DNA from: Gammaproteobacteria bacterium
GTDB taxonomy: Bacteria; Pseudomonadota; Gammaproteobacteria; Eutrophobiales; Eutrophobiaceae
Assembly: GCA_021773215.1 (NCBI GenBank)
Contig: JAJFKM010000076.1
Span: forward strand, 36,845 to 100,844
Direction of reading: 5' to 3'
Length of the DNA: 64,000 bases
A program made the translations under genes and the position numbers. Below are positions 17,058 to 26,109 of the stretch, piece after piece (position 1 is the stretch's first letter; every line of letters begins with the position of its first letter). Below the pieces are notes generated by a model. That model made no database searches. It saw only the letters and a list, made by a program, of their open reading frames with translations, and was not told the DNA's origin.

Positions 17058-17486
17058 TTGGAGATTAAAGTAAGCTGGGCTGGTAATGCTGCTTTTGTAG
17101 CAGAGTCTGGTTCAGGGCATAAGGTGGTTATGGATGGGCCAGCTGAAGGGGGAGGCCGTGATCTTGGGCCGCGTCCAATGGAGATGTTGTTAATGGGAAC
17201 TGGAGGTTGCAGTAGCTATGATGTTGTCTCTATCCTGAAAAAAGCGCGACAAGATGTCAGTACTTGTGATGTTGTGATCAGTTCTGAGCGTGCTGATAGC
17301 GAACCTAAGGTATTTACCAAGATTCATATTCATTTCAAAATTTCGGGTACTAATTTAAAAGAAAAGCAAGTGGAGCGTGCGGTTTCATTGTCAGCTGAAA
17401 AATATTGTTCTGCTTCAATTATGCTGGGTGCAATGGCTGAGATCACGCACGATTATGAAATTCTTGAGGTTGAAGACACCTTATAG
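17058..17486 (+). CDS. OsmC-family protein
   Basis: 142 residues. It resembles the YhfA-like OsmC group: VVMDGPAEGGGRDLGPRPMEMLL at the start, then one conserved Cys in GTGGCSSYD (about 51) and another in AEKYCSASIM (about 116), the redox pair that in the family reduces organic hydroperoxides. A TTG start is used, preceded by GGAGAG. It is divergent from crp. The 3' end overlaps the convergent PAS/GGDEF-like gene by 34 bases. Confidence 0.88.
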   Translation: MEIKVSWAGNAAFVAESGSGHKVVMDGPAEGGGRDLGPRPMEMLLMGTGGCSSYDVVSILKKARQDVSTCDVVISSERADSEPKVFTKIHIHFKISGTNLKEKQVERAVSLSAEKYCSASIMLGAMAEITHDYEILEVEDTL

Positions 17487-18274
17487 TTGTGTTCATTTAA
17501 ATTATCGATAACGCGTTTTAATAGAGACGCTTCATCTTCTCCTTTGCGCCATGCCGAAACTGCAATAGATGTCTGAATTTTTTTATGGTTTTCGGGTAGT
17601 TTGAATCGGCTTAGTTGAAATTTGATTTTTCTGGCAAGTTTATTTGCATCTCCTTCTCCAGTTTCAGGCAAGATAAGCAGGAAGTCAGACATATTCCAAT
17701 GGCCAACATCATCAACCCATCGCAGTTTGTCTTTTAGAATCATTGCTATTGCATGATTAATACTGTCATTTTCGACATCGATGTCAGGTCGCGTTCTAAG
17801 CATAATGATAGATAGTGGATTGAAATAGCGTCGGCTACGCGAAACATGTAAAGAAAGTTTTTTCAAAATACCATGACGTGTATATAAGCCTGTGTGCTCC
17901 TCAACTTGTTCGAATCCGAATTGGATCTGGTCATCAGATAAGTTTGTAAAATTAACAAGGCAACCAATCTCGGCGACTTCATCAAACTCTGCCTGTAGGC
18001 GCTTCGAGATATAATTGAAATTAAATAATGTCTCATTGCTTGGATTGTTAATATGTTGACGAGCGATTCTTTCAGATATCGGGAATATATTTGTGCCAGG
18101 GAGTTCTGAGCGTAAATGGCCGATCAGTTGTCTAGCTTCTAGGCCAACCTGATCGCAGAGTGTTTTATTTACCCATATTATTCGATTGTCAGAATTTACC
18201 AGAAATATACCTACAGGCATTAAATGTAGTAAAGACAATAAGTTATCTGAATCTAAAGCAGGTAATTGAATCAT
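17453..18274 (-). CDS. PAS protein with degenerate GGDEF domain
   Basis: 273 residues, no signal peptide. Residues 1-110 form a PAS domain (LMPVGIFLVNSDNRIIWVNK). Residues 125-265 align with a GGDEF domain (EHTGLYTRHGILKKL at the start, FLLILPETGEGDANKLARKI later), but the active-site loop GG(D/E)EF is replaced by NMSDF and the metal-site segment is eroded (MLRTRPD). It is unlikely to make c-di-GMP and may instead bind nucleotide or act as a sensor partner. Confidence 0.8.
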   Translation of the reverse strand: MIQLPALDSDNLLSLLHLMPVGIFLVNSDNRIIWVNKTLCDQVGLEARQLIGHLRSELPGTNIFPISERIARQHINNPSNETLFNFNYISKRLQAEFDEVAEIGCLVNFTNLSDDQIQFGFEQVEEHTGLYTRHGILKKLSLHVSRSRRYFNPLSIIMLRTRPDIDVENDSINHAIAMILKDKLRWVDDVGHWNMSDFLLILPETGEGDANKLARKIKFQLSRFKLPENHKKIQTSIAVSAWRKGEDEASLLKRVIDNLNEHNYKVSSTSRIS

Positions 18275-18532
18275 ATTGACACCCTAAAATTAATATTATA
18301 TCTCCAGCCAATATAACGACTATTAAGTAAAAAACTTTAGCCAATGTTAAATATATGATGACTTTCTAGATTTTGTCATTGTATTTTGGATAAGCTTAAA
18401 GGCTGATTTGGGATATCAGCTCAGAGTGGATTGATGGAAGTGATAAAGTTAGTCATTGAATCGAAGCAAGCTCAATTCTAAATTGTAAGAAATGGTAACA
18501 GTGGTTTAAAAAGCCTCATGTTTTAATTGCAC
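18275..18532. other. Intergenic region, no gene seen
   Basis: 258 bases between two leftward genes. I see no coding frame, RNA gene or clear hairpin. It probably holds the promoter of the PAS/GGDEF-like gene. Confidence 0.4.
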
Positions 18533-19177
18533 CTAATCAGAATGCTCTGAACGCATAATCATCGCTACTGGACCGGTAATGATTTTATGAAACAAAGCCG
18601 ATTGGCGATTTGTTTTGGTTTTTCGATAAATATGCTTTAGATGAGTACGAACGGTTGAAACACTGATGTGTAATGACTCTGCGGTTGACTCTATATCGGG
18701 ATTATCAAGTAGTTGGGACACGACACGCGATTCCGCCGGGGTTAAATCGTAGACCTGATGCAAAATTTCATCCAGAACAGGCGGTTCTTTCTTAGTAGGG
18801 TTACTTTTATTTTTATCGAGCGCAAAGCGTACCGTTGTTTTTAGATCTATATCACGCAATGGTTTGTTGATAAAGCCATATGGATTTGTCATCTGCGCAC
18901 GCTCGAGGGTATCTTCATCACTATATGCGGTAACATAGATGACTGGGATCTGAAGTTTTTGCATGATGACTTCAGCCGTTTCAATGCCATCGAGTCCTTT
19001 CCCAAGACGAATATCCATTAAAACCAGATCGGGCTTTAATTTTTTTGATTTTTCTATTGCTTCGGTACCGGAAAAGGCAACGTCAGGGACAATAAAACCA
19101 AAATTCTCCAGATACAGCTGCATGACACTAGCTGTGGTCTGGTCGTCATCTACTATGAGTATCCTTTCTCCTGACAT
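18533..19177 (-). CDS. Response regulator with LuxR-type DNA-binding domain
   Basis: Receiver domain at residues 1-120 of this start (acidic pair in ILIVDDDQ, phospho-acceptor Asp in DLVLMDIRLG, Thr in VIYVTAYS, Lys in GFINKPL), then a helix-turn-helix (LTPAESRVVSQLL ... SVSTVRTHLKHIYRKT). The ATG at 19177 is chosen because GGAGGG lies 3 bases before it; an ATG at 19204 would add nine residues. No sensor kinase gene is adjacent, so the partner must lie elsewhere. Confidence 0.9.
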   Translation of the reverse strand: MSGERILIVDDDQTTASVMQLYLENFGFIVPDVAFSGTEAIEKSKKLKPDLVLMDIRLGKGLDGIETAEVIMQKLQIPVIYVTAYSDEDTLERAQMTNPYGFINKPLRDIDLKTTVRFALDKNKSNPTKKEPPVLDEILHQVYDLTPAESRVVSQLLDNPDIESTAESLHISVSTVRTHLKHIYRKTKTNRQSALFHKIITGPVAMIMRSEHSD

Positions 19178-19362
19178 CGTCCCTCCGAATATAAATTTAG
19201 ACATTTTAGTTACTTAGCACATACTATACGAAATATGTAAGAAAGACTTTACCCCAAAATGAGTATATTTTTTGGCAGTTGGTCTAATTACGAAAATTGT
19301 TATGTAGTTTACAAAACTACTAAACTAACATTATATCGGTGAAAAAGTGAAAGCGTAAGAAT

Positions 19363-19635
19363 TTAGATCTTTTTAGGGTTGCGCGCTCGCTTAATTGTAA
19401 ATCTATACACTCCTTCGGAAAGTACTGAATTTATAATCTCATGATCAGTTCGTGCGCAATACGCCTCAAAATCGACTTTAGAGTGAGGATCAGTTGCTTC
19501 AACTAACAGAATTTCATCAGCTTGCATTTTATTCAGCAATAACTTGCTCTTGAGAATAGGCAAGGGGCAATTAAGCCCCTTTGCATCAAGATATTGATCA
19601 AATTCAGTTGCTTCTTGAGGATCTGGTTTAATCAA
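19363..19635 (-). CDS. TusA/SirA-family sulfur carrier-like protein
   Basis: 90 residues with the family core LDAKGLNCPLPILKSKLLLN. The Cys-Pro-x-Pro motif (Cys at about residue 23) is the persulfide-carrying site. A second part (DPHSKVDFEAYCARTDHEI) matches the C-terminal half of the fold. It follows the TonB receptor gene on the same strand. Family members pass sulfur in tRNA thiolation or sulfur oxidation; the exact partner is not shown here. Confidence 0.88.
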   Translation of the reverse strand: MIKPDPQEATEFDQYLDAKGLNCPLPILKSKLLLNKMQADEILLVEATDPHSKVDFEAYCARTDHEIINSVLSEGVYRFTIKRARNPKKI

Positions 19636-19674
19636 GGTTATATTTTTTATATAGATTAAAGAAGTTACATTGTA

Positions 19675-21654
19675 TTAAAAACTTGCCTGGAACCCAACCA
19701 TAACAGCCCTCCCCATAATGGGTGCGCGGTCTTTAATAAAGGATGTGTGTAGTCTACCATCTTCATCTAAAAGGTTTGTTGCTTTGGCAAAGATGCTTAA
19801 TGTTTGCTCATTGACAGTAATATTGTAACGAGAATTGAGGTTTAGTATGGAATAGCCACCGGTGTCTGTTTCTAAAGCACCATTATCATTCTGTGCAAGA
19901 AAGGTTGTAAAATCCAAACCGGCAGTGAAATTGTTATATGTATAGTCGAGCCCACTGCCAATCTTTGCTGGGGAAATGCGCGGTAAATTATCACCATTTA
20001 CACGTTCAGCACGGACATAGTCTCCTAAAAGATTCAAATTGAGCTGTCCATAATCACCCGTGTAAAGGTTAAGATTTGCTGCAATTTCAAAACCGTAAAA
20101 TACAGCATTGTCTTGTTGAAACTGTACTAGCCTAAACTCCCCTGCCGCTGCACCTGTTTCGTCCACTTCATCTACAAGTCCATCGTTGTTTCTATCCAAT
20201 CCCTGTAGAAATATAAAATCCTCAATATAGTTAGCGAATAAACTCAGGTTCCATTGTAAGAGTCCGTGTTCACGAGCTAATGAAAGATCAATGCTATTTG
20301 CTGTCTCAACATCTAGTCCTGCTTGGCCTAATTCAAAGGTACCCGTTGCGATATGGGGCCCGTTGGCAAATAACTCTTCAGCCGCAGCTCCACGTTGACT
20401 TCGGCTGATATTCAAACCTAACGCTGTATTCTCGATGAAATGCCAATGGATACCAGATGAGATGCTATACAAATCATTACTAACGTCAGCAGCATTATCC
20501 GGTTTGTTTTGTTGATGTTCAAAACGTCCGCCTATTTCAAAGTGTAGAGCATCGGTAATGTCAGTCTCTTCTAATATAAAAACAGCAATGGTTTCAGTGT
20601 TTGTTTTAGGTAAGAAGGCTTCGTCCCCGACAGCACTGACATCCCGATAACCAAATTGTGTGCCGATAACGCCACTAAACGGGCCAATTTTTTCATGCTG
20701 GAATTCGATGCGCCCATCTAGTTGTTCATTATTGAACACTGTTCCTGGCGTTGCAGCATCTTCAAACTCTGTATGCTGATAGTCGCTATAACCCAATTGT
20801 AAATTAATGGCTTTTATACCGGTAAACGGCTCATTGACTTGTCCAGAGAGCGTAGTGCGATTCTGTTCGGTATCAATAAAAGGTAACTCACTCTGATCAT
20901 CAGGGTTGAGTGGAACGCCGTGAGTTGAATCAAAACGTCCAAAAGAAATGCCTATGAAGCCCCAGTCATCGACAAACGATGTGCCTAAATTAATATTTTT
21001 AGAGTCATAAAAGCTATTAAAGATCTGTCCTTGTTTAGCGGAATAATTTTTTGCATCGCGGTTAGTTCCATCGAGATGAAATGCCATCTTGTCATGACCA
21101 CCTTCAGCCTTAATAGAAAATAATTTCTCAACAGAGTTGGTATTAAAACTAGAATAAATATTCGCATTAAATGACTCAGGTACATATTCCGGTATCCGAT
21201 TCGTTACTACATTGACCAGACCTCCTGAGGCCTCGCTACCATAAAGTAATGTTGAGGGGCCGCGGAATATCTCGACCTGTTCCGCATGGATTGACTCAAT
21301 AGTGACAGCGTGATCAACACTGATTGTGGAAACATCCTGCGAGCCGATTCCATTTTCTAATATTTGAACGCGTGAGCCACCTAAGCCACGAATGACGGGT
21401 CTACTGGCCAATGGGCTGAATCGATTTGTCGACACGCCAGGTATATTAGAAAGTGTTTCACCAATAGTAGTCGATTGCTTTTCGGCTAAATCATCACCCC
21501 TAAGGACAGTAATGGGTTGAGCAATGTGTTCAATACTTTGTAAACCAATAGGCCTGGCGGTAATCGTATAGTCGTCCAGTGTGGTGATCTCTTCGGAATA
21601 GACCAGTTGCGATGTTGTAAACAGTGCGATAATGACTGCATAGCGTAAATTCAT
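19675..21654 (-). CDS. TonB-dependent outer-membrane receptor, probably for zinc
   Basis: 659 residues. Signal peptide 1-20, a plug domain (DLAEKQSTTIGETLSNIPGV ... EIFRGPSTLLYGSEASGGLVNVV) at about 40-160, then a beta-barrel ending in Phe. Zinc as substrate is inferred: the gene lies behind the small His/Cys protein gene and shares the divergent Zur-box region with zur-znuACB. The zinc receptor ZnuD is the closest functional parallel. Substrates other than zinc cannot be excluded from the protein alone. Confidence 0.88.
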   Translation of the reverse strand: MNLRYAVIIALFTTSQLVYSEEITTLDDYTITARPIGLQSIEHIAQPITVLRGDDLAEKQSTTIGETLSNIPGVSTNRFSPLASRPVIRGLGGSRVQILENGIGSQDVSTISVDHAVTIESIHAEQVEIFRGPSTLLYGSEASGGLVNVVTNRIPEYVPESFNANIYSSFNTNSVEKLFSIKAEGGHDKMAFHLDGTNRDAKNYSAKQGQIFNSFYDSKNINLGTSFVDDWGFIGISFGRFDSTHGVPLNPDDQSELPFIDTEQNRTTLSGQVNEPFTGIKAINLQLGYSDYQHTEFEDAATPGTVFNNEQLDGRIEFQHEKIGPFSGVIGTQFGYRDVSAVGDEAFLPKTNTETIAVFILEETDITDALHFEIGGRFEHQQNKPDNAADVSNDLYSISSGIHWHFIENTALGLNISRSQRGAAAEELFANGPHIATGTFELGQAGLDVETANSIDLSLAREHGLLQWNLSLFANYIEDFIFLQGLDRNNDGLVDEVDETGAAAGEFRLVQFQQDNAVFYGFEIAANLNLYTGDYGQLNLNLLGDYVRAERVNGDNLPRISPAKIGSGLDYTYNNFTAGLDFTTFLAQNDNGALETDTGGYSILNLNSRYNITVNEQTLSIFAKATNLLDEDGRLHTSFIKDRAPIMGRAVMVGFQASF

Positions 21655-21726
21655 TTTACTTAATCCTCAATAATAAGAAATATCTGGCTCGCTGAATTGC
21701 GGGCCAATAAAAATAATCGTTAGTTA

Positions 21727-22005
21727 TTAAAGGATTGCAGGAGGACTTCGGTTTTTGAGTAGGGTAAAGGTGGTAAGGCTTATATCCTGATTTTGATAAT
21801 GGGCTTTTTCAAAAGCAGGTTTTTGAATTTCATTAAATGTTGATGAATTAAAAAGTGCGTTATTCAGGTCTGCATTATGAATACAAATAAAACACTGCTC
21901 GTTTTCGTCATGTGCCGTTTCGTGTTCGAGCGCATGTGCAACCGTAACCAATTGGGACAGCATTAAATATAAAACCAGGGATTTAATGGTTATATTTTTC
22001 AGCAT
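21727..22005 (-). CDS. Small exported His/Cys protein of the zinc regulon
   Basis: 92 residues. A signal peptide of about 25 residues is followed by a possible metal site, HETAHDENEQCFICIHNAD, with three His, a CxxC and Asp/Glu residues. The rest is polar. Similar small proteins beside znu genes are often named zinc-uptake zinc chaperones. It starts 25 bases left of the perfect Zur box and is followed by the TonB receptor gene, so it is likely the first gene of a zinc-repressed operon. Confidence 0.7.
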   Translation of the reverse strand: MLKNITIKSLVLYLMLSQLVTVAHALEHETAHDENEQCFICIHNADLNNALFNSSTFNEIQKPAFEKAHYQNQDISLTTFTLLKNRSPPAIL

Positions 22006-22030
22006 GGATGAGCTATATTTGTAAGAATAT

Positions 22031-22047
22031 ATGTTATATTATAACAT
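22031..22047. promoter_or_regulatory. Zur box (zinc-uptake regulator operator)
   Basis: A perfect 17-base palindrome, ATGTTATA-T-TATAACAT, identical to the core of the gammaproteobacterial Zur consensus. It lies between the leftward small-protein/TonB-receptor operon and the rightward zur-znuACB operon, so one site can silence both when zinc is plentiful. Confidence 0.85.
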
Positions 22048-22081
22048 AACATTTTCAGGATCAACCAACCAGTTAAAAGTT

Positions 22082-22579
22082 GTGAGTAAAAGTAAATTAA
22101 TAAGTCCATTTAAACCCGCCACACATAAACACCAAGAGTGTTTACATTCAGCAATAGCGGCTGCAAAAAAGCATTGTGAGGCTGCCGGCATCCGGCTAAC
22201 ACCTATAAGGCAGCGTGTACTTGAATTGGTTTGGCAAAACCATGAACCCGTAAAAGCTTATGATATTCTCGATAAATTGAAACAAGCAAAATCATCGTCA
22301 GCACCACCGACTGTCTACCGCGCGTTGGACTTTTTACAAGATGAAGGCCTAGTCCATAAAATAGAATCGTTAAATGCTTATGTTGGGTGTGGTAATCCCA
22401 AGGATGTGCACCAGGGACAGTTTTTTATTTGCCATGATTGTGGTTCTGTAGCTGAGCTTGATGATGATGAGATTCGAGACTTATTACAAAAAAAAGCAAA
22501 ACGTTTTGGTTTTGAGATCAATGACGAAATGGTTGAGATTAAAGGCTATTGTCAGGAATGCCGAGGTTTAAAAAAATAG
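22082..22579 (+). CDS. zur: Zinc uptake regulator Zur (Fur family)
   Basis: 165 residues from the GTG at 22082. The frame could be opened at an ATG at 22031, but that codon lies inside the Zur box, so a downstream start is preferred. Winged helix: RLTPIRQRVLELVWQNHEPVKAYDIL and SSAPPTVYRALDFLQDEGLVHKI. The zinc sites are CHDCG and the C-terminal CQEC. It represses zinc uptake genes when bound to zinc and probably represses itself. It is the first gene of zur-znuA-znuC-znuB; znuA starts 2 bases after its stop. Confidence 0.92.
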   Translation: MSKSKLISPFKPATHKHQECLHSAIAAAKKHCEAAGIRLTPIRQRVLELVWQNHEPVKAYDILDKLKQAKSSSAPPTVYRALDFLQDEGLVHKIESLNAYVGCGNPKDVHQGQFFICHDCGSVAELDDDEIRDLLQKKAKRFGFEINDEMVEIKGYCQECRGLKK

Positions 22580-22581
22580 TC

Positions 22582-23448
22582 ATGGTCAATCTATTGAAAG
22601 GTTTAGTAATTTTGTTGTCTTTACAATGTCTCTGGCTATCGAATGTTTATGCAGAGAATAAAATTATTGTATTCGTAAGTATCTTACCGCAGCAAAATTT
22701 TGTTCAACAGGTTGGTAACGACCTTGTCGATGTACGTGTCATGGTTGGCCCGGGTCAGAATCCTGCTACGTATGAGCCTACACCACAGCAAATGGCCGCT
22801 TTATATAAAGCAGATATTTATTTCAGAATCGGGGTTCCATTCGAATCTGCTTGGTTAGATAAGATAAAGCTGAATAATGAAAACTTAACAATTGTTGAAT
22901 GTTGTGAATTTATCGCGAATTTAAATGGTCACGATCATTCTCATGATCATGATACGGATTATGACCCCCACGTTTGGACTAGCCCAAAAAATGTAATCAA
23001 AATTGCTAAATTAATTAAAAATTCATTGATTAAAATAGATAGTAAAAATAGTTCTGTATATGAAGCATCAGAAAAATTATTCAAAGAAAGACTTATGGAT
23101 TTGGATGAGTTAGTAAAAAATAAAACTAAAAACTTAACAAGAAGAACTTTAATTGTGTCTCATCCTTCTTGGAGTTACTTTGCTGATGAATATGGCTTCA
23201 CACAAGTATCTATTGAACGAGAAGGTAAAGAGATACAAGCCAGTTCATTAGTGAAATTAATTAAATTAGCCAAAGAAAAAGATGTGAAGACGATATTTGT
23301 GCAGCCACAGTTTAATGATAGAGCAGCTAAGGTTGTAGCAAATGAATTAAACGCCGAAATTTTAATACTGGATCCGCTTGCTTTTAATTATGTAGAAAAT
23401 ATGAACATGGTTACTGACAATTTCGTAAAAGGATTAACACATGAGTAA
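22582..23448 (+). CDS. znuA: Periplasmic zinc-binding protein ZnuA
   Basis: 288 residues from the ATG at 22582, which gives a clean signal peptide (cleavage near NVYA-EN). A TTG frame start at 22549 would overlap zur. A His/Asp-rich loop (GHDHSHDHDTDYDPH) binds or gathers zinc. Ligands visible are the His in DYDPHVWTSP, the His in SHPSWSYF and an Asp in LILDPLAF. The usual first His (PHTYEP in classical ZnuA) is absent: the segment reads NPATYEPTPQQM. It delivers zinc to ZnuB/ZnuC. Confidence 0.9.
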   Translation: MVNLLKGLVILLSLQCLWLSNVYAENKIIVFVSILPQQNFVQQVGNDLVDVRVMVGPGQNPATYEPTPQQMAALYKADIYFRIGVPFESAWLDKIKLNNENLTIVECCEFIANLNGHDHSHDHDTDYDPHVWTSPKNVIKIAKLIKNSLIKIDSKNSSVYEASEKLFKERLMDLDELVKNKTKNLTRRTLIVSHPSWSYFADEYGFTQVSIEREGKEIQASSLVKLIKLAKEKDVKTIFVQPQFNDRAAKVVANELNAEILILDPLAFNYVENMNMVTDNFVKGLTHE

Positions 23449-24169
23449 CGTTGTTATAGATATCAATGATGTCAGCTTTAATTACGGTGCGGTTCCTGTG
23501 TTGGAAAATATTTCGCTAAAGATCCATGAAGATGAGTTTATTGGCATTATTGGCCCTAATGCTAGTGGCAAAAGCACGTTATTGAAGCTGATCCTCGGCT
23601 TGCTGGAGCCTGACAAAGGTACGATCTCAAAATTTAATCACGATGGTAAAGGCCTTAGAAATCATATTGGTTATGTCCCGCAGCACAGCTCATTTTCCCG
23701 GGATTTCCCTGTTACCGTTGGTGAAGTTGTGATGATGGGTCATATTGCTACTTCATCGAGATTCTTTCGTTATAGCAAAAATGAAATTGAATTGGCGAAA
23801 CAGGTCATGCAGAAACTAGAGATTGACGAAATTGAAAAACGTCAGGTTGGAGAATTGTCCGGTGGCCAATTACAAAGAGTTTTAATCGCGCGAGCATTGG
23901 TATGCCAACCAGAGATTTTAATATTAGATGAGCCTACAGCCAATGTAGACATGCGTATAGAAGAAGATATTTTTTCACTGTTAAAAAATTATAGCGAGCA
24001 TATGACCATTATTGTAGTGTCACATGACATTGCATTCATCTCCGGCTATGTAGACCGAGTTGCTTGTTTGAACCGAACACTTGTTTGCCACAATACAGAA
24101 TCAATCAGCGGCAAGATGATAGAAGAATTATATGATGCGCCAGTAAAGATGATCCATCACCACCATTAA
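23441..24169 (+). CDS. znuC: Zinc ABC transporter ATP-binding protein ZnuC
   Basis: 242 residues. Walker A GPNASGKST, Q-loop GYVPQHSS, signature LSGGQLQRVLIARAL and Walker B ILILDEPTANVD are all intact. It overlaps znuA by 8 bases and is followed by znuB after 3 bases. The protein ends in four consecutive histidines (MIHHHH), a natural His tail that might bind zinc in the cytoplasm. Confidence 0.93.
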   Translation: MSNVVIDINDVSFNYGAVPVLENISLKIHEDEFIGIIGPNASGKSTLLKLILGLLEPDKGTISKFNHDGKGLRNHIGYVPQHSSFSRDFPVTVGEVVMMGHIATSSRFFRYSKNEIELAKQVMQKLEIDEIEKRQVGELSGGQLQRVLIARALVCQPEILILDEPTANVDMRIEEDIFSLLKNYSEHMTIIVVSHDIAFISGYVDRVACLNRTLVCHNTESISGKMIEELYDAPVKMIHHHH

Positions 24170-24172
24170 ATT

Positions 24173-24994
24173 ATGAATGAATTTATAACAGCTTTAACAG
24201 AGTACACATTTTTGCAAAATGCTGTTTTTGCTTGTCTGCTGGCTAGTATCGGTTGCGGTGTGATTGGTAGTTACGTTGTTGTAAAACAGATCAGCTTCTT
24301 AACAGGCGGTATCGCGCATTCTGTCTTAGCTGGTATGGGCATGGCCTACTTTTATAATGCATCGCCAATTATGGGTGCAATCATTGCCGCATTGGTTTCG
24401 AGTATAATGATCGGTTGGATAAACCTTCGTTGGAAAGAACACGAAGATGTATTAATCGCGGCATTTTGGTCTGCTGGAATGGCGATTGGAATTTTGTTTC
24501 TATCGAGAACGCCTGGGTATAACGTAGACTTAATGAGTTATTTGTTTGGCAATATATTATTAATAACACGTAGTGATTTATTATTAATGTTTTCGCTCGA
24601 CATGGTTGTGTTGGCTTTTGTGTTCGTCTATTACAAACATTTTCTGGTCAGTGTCTTTGATGAAGAATTTGCACGGTTGCGTGGCATAAATACGGAATTC
24701 TTCTATATTTTACTATTGTGTTTAATTTCTATAACAATAGTAATCTTGATTCAGCTCGTTGGACTAATTATGGTTATAGCATTACTAACATTGCCTGCTG
24801 CTATAGCAAATCAGTACGTGACTTCATTACATAAGATGTTTCTATTATCGGCAGTAATTTGCGCTGTAATAAGTGTTGCAGGTGTAGCTATATCCTTTGG
24901 GCCTGATTTGCCTACGGGTTCAGTTATCGTATTAACCGCTTGTTGTGCATATTTCACATCAGTAATATTTAAACAAATCGCGGGCGTTAAATAG
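24173..24994 (+). CDS. znuB: Zinc ABC transporter permease ZnuB
   Basis: 273 residues with about eight membrane helices of the ABC-3 family. Conserved pieces include SFLTGGIAHSVLAGMGMAYF near residue 42 and VGLIMVIALLTLPAAIANQY near 200. It forms the membrane channel for zinc with ZnuA and ZnuC and is the last gene of the zur operon. The convergent DAHP synthase gene ends 16 bases later. Confidence 0.93.
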   Translation: MNEFITALTEYTFLQNAVFACLLASIGCGVIGSYVVVKQISFLTGGIAHSVLAGMGMAYFYNASPIMGAIIAALVSSIMIGWINLRWKEHEDVLIAAFWSAGMAIGILFLSRTPGYNVDLMSYLFGNILLITRSDLLLMFSLDMVVLAFVFVYYKHFLVSVFDEEFARLRGINTEFFYILLLCLISITIVILIQLVGLIMVIALLTLPAAIANQYVTSLHKMFLLSAVICAVISVAGVAISFGPDLPTGSVIVLTACCAYFTSVIFKQIAGVK

Positions 24995-25010
24995 TTTAAT
25001 AAGTTGTGAA

Positions 25011-26066
25011 CTAACCATTCCGCCTTGTCTTACTGGCAAGGGCTAATGTCTTGATTAATTCAACGCTGCTTTCCCAGCCAAGACAGGCATCAGTTATACT
25101 TTGCCCATAAACAAGCTCTTTGTTTGGGGTCACATCTTGCCTGCCAGCTACCAGATGACTTTCAATCATAGTGCCAATAATACGTTTGTCTCCACTAGCG
25201 ATCTGCTTAGCAACATCTTCTCCAACTTGTGTCTGAGCTTCATGTTGTTTTCGGCTATTTGCATGACTTAGATCAATCATAATGTTTGCCGGAAGCTTTG
25301 CTGCTTCTAGTTCGTTTGATACCTTGCTAATACTTTCTGCGCCATAGTTAGGTTCCTTACCACCACGCAGTATAATATGGCAATCAGGATTTCCTGTTGT
25401 TGAAAATATAGCAGCATTGCCCTCTTTTCTGAGCGATAAAAAGTTATGTGGACGGGTTGATGACCCAATGGCATCTACTGCAATCTTGGTTGTGCCGTAA
25501 GTTCCGTTTTTAAATCCAACAGGACACGATAAACCTGATGCTAATTCGCGGTGAACTTGACTTTCTGTTGTCCTGGCGCCGATTGCTCCCCAACTAATTA
25601 AATCAGTGACATATTGTGGGGTGATCAAATCTAGGAATTCTGTTCCAGCAGGTACGCCTTTATTGTTTAGGTCTAGTAATAGTTGTCTAGCAACACGTAA
25701 GCCTTTATTGATGTTAAAACTATCATCGAGGTCAGGGTCATTAATCAGTCCTTTCCAGCCAACAGTTGTGCGTGGCTTTTCAAAATAAACACGCATAATA
25801 ATTAGTAAATCATCAGAGTATTCATCAATCAGTGGTTTTAATTTATCTGCATATTCGTTAGCAGCATCAATATCATGTATTGAACAAGGACCAGCAATTA
25901 CTATCAGTCGCTTATCTTTACCATGCAAAATGTTGTGGATCGCATTGCGAGTTTCAGCGGTTGTTTTAGCCGCTGTCTCAGTGATTGCGATCTCCTCACA
26001 AATAACGGATGGTGAGGTAACCGCCTTGATTGATTCAATTCTTAAATCATCAGTTTTAAATTTCAT
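25011..26066 (-). CDS. aroG: 3-deoxy-7-phosphoheptulonate (DAHP) synthase, class I
   Basis: 351 residues from the ATG at 26066 (MKFKTDDLRIES), matching the about 350 residues of E. coli AroG, AroF and AroH. Visible signatures are VIAGPCSIHD, MRVYFEKPRTTVGWKGLINDP, GARTTESQVHRELASGLS and the metal-site DLSHANS. It joins PEP and erythrose-4-phosphate at the entry to the shikimate pathway. The frame is open up to 26222, but that part overlaps the HIT gene. Which feedback type it is (Phe, Tyr or Trp) cannot be told from this reading, so the symbol is approximate. Confidence 0.92.
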   Translation of the reverse strand: MKFKTDDLRIESIKAVTSPSVICEEIAITETAAKTTAETRNAIHNILHGKDKRLIVIAGPCSIHDIDAANEYADKLKPLIDEYSDDLLIIMRVYFEKPRTTVGWKGLINDPDLDDSFNINKGLRVARQLLLDLNNKGVPAGTEFLDLITPQYVTDLISWGAIGARTTESQVHRELASGLSCPVGFKNGTYGTTKIAVDAIGSSTRPHNFLSLRKEGNAAIFSTTGNPDCHIILRGGKEPNYGAESISKVSNELEAAKLPANIMIDLSHANSRKQHEAQTQVGEDVAKQIASGDKRIIGTMIESHLVAGRQDVTPNKELVYGQSITDACLGWESSVELIKTLALASKTRRNG

Positions 26067-26109
26067 AGTGTTCGTATTATTAATAATTATTCTTGATGTG
26101 ATTCTATTC

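Noticed and set aside
22031-22081. ATG at 22031 as the zur start
   Set aside because: The codon is part of the Zur-box palindrome; the GTG at 22082 gives the usual protein length.
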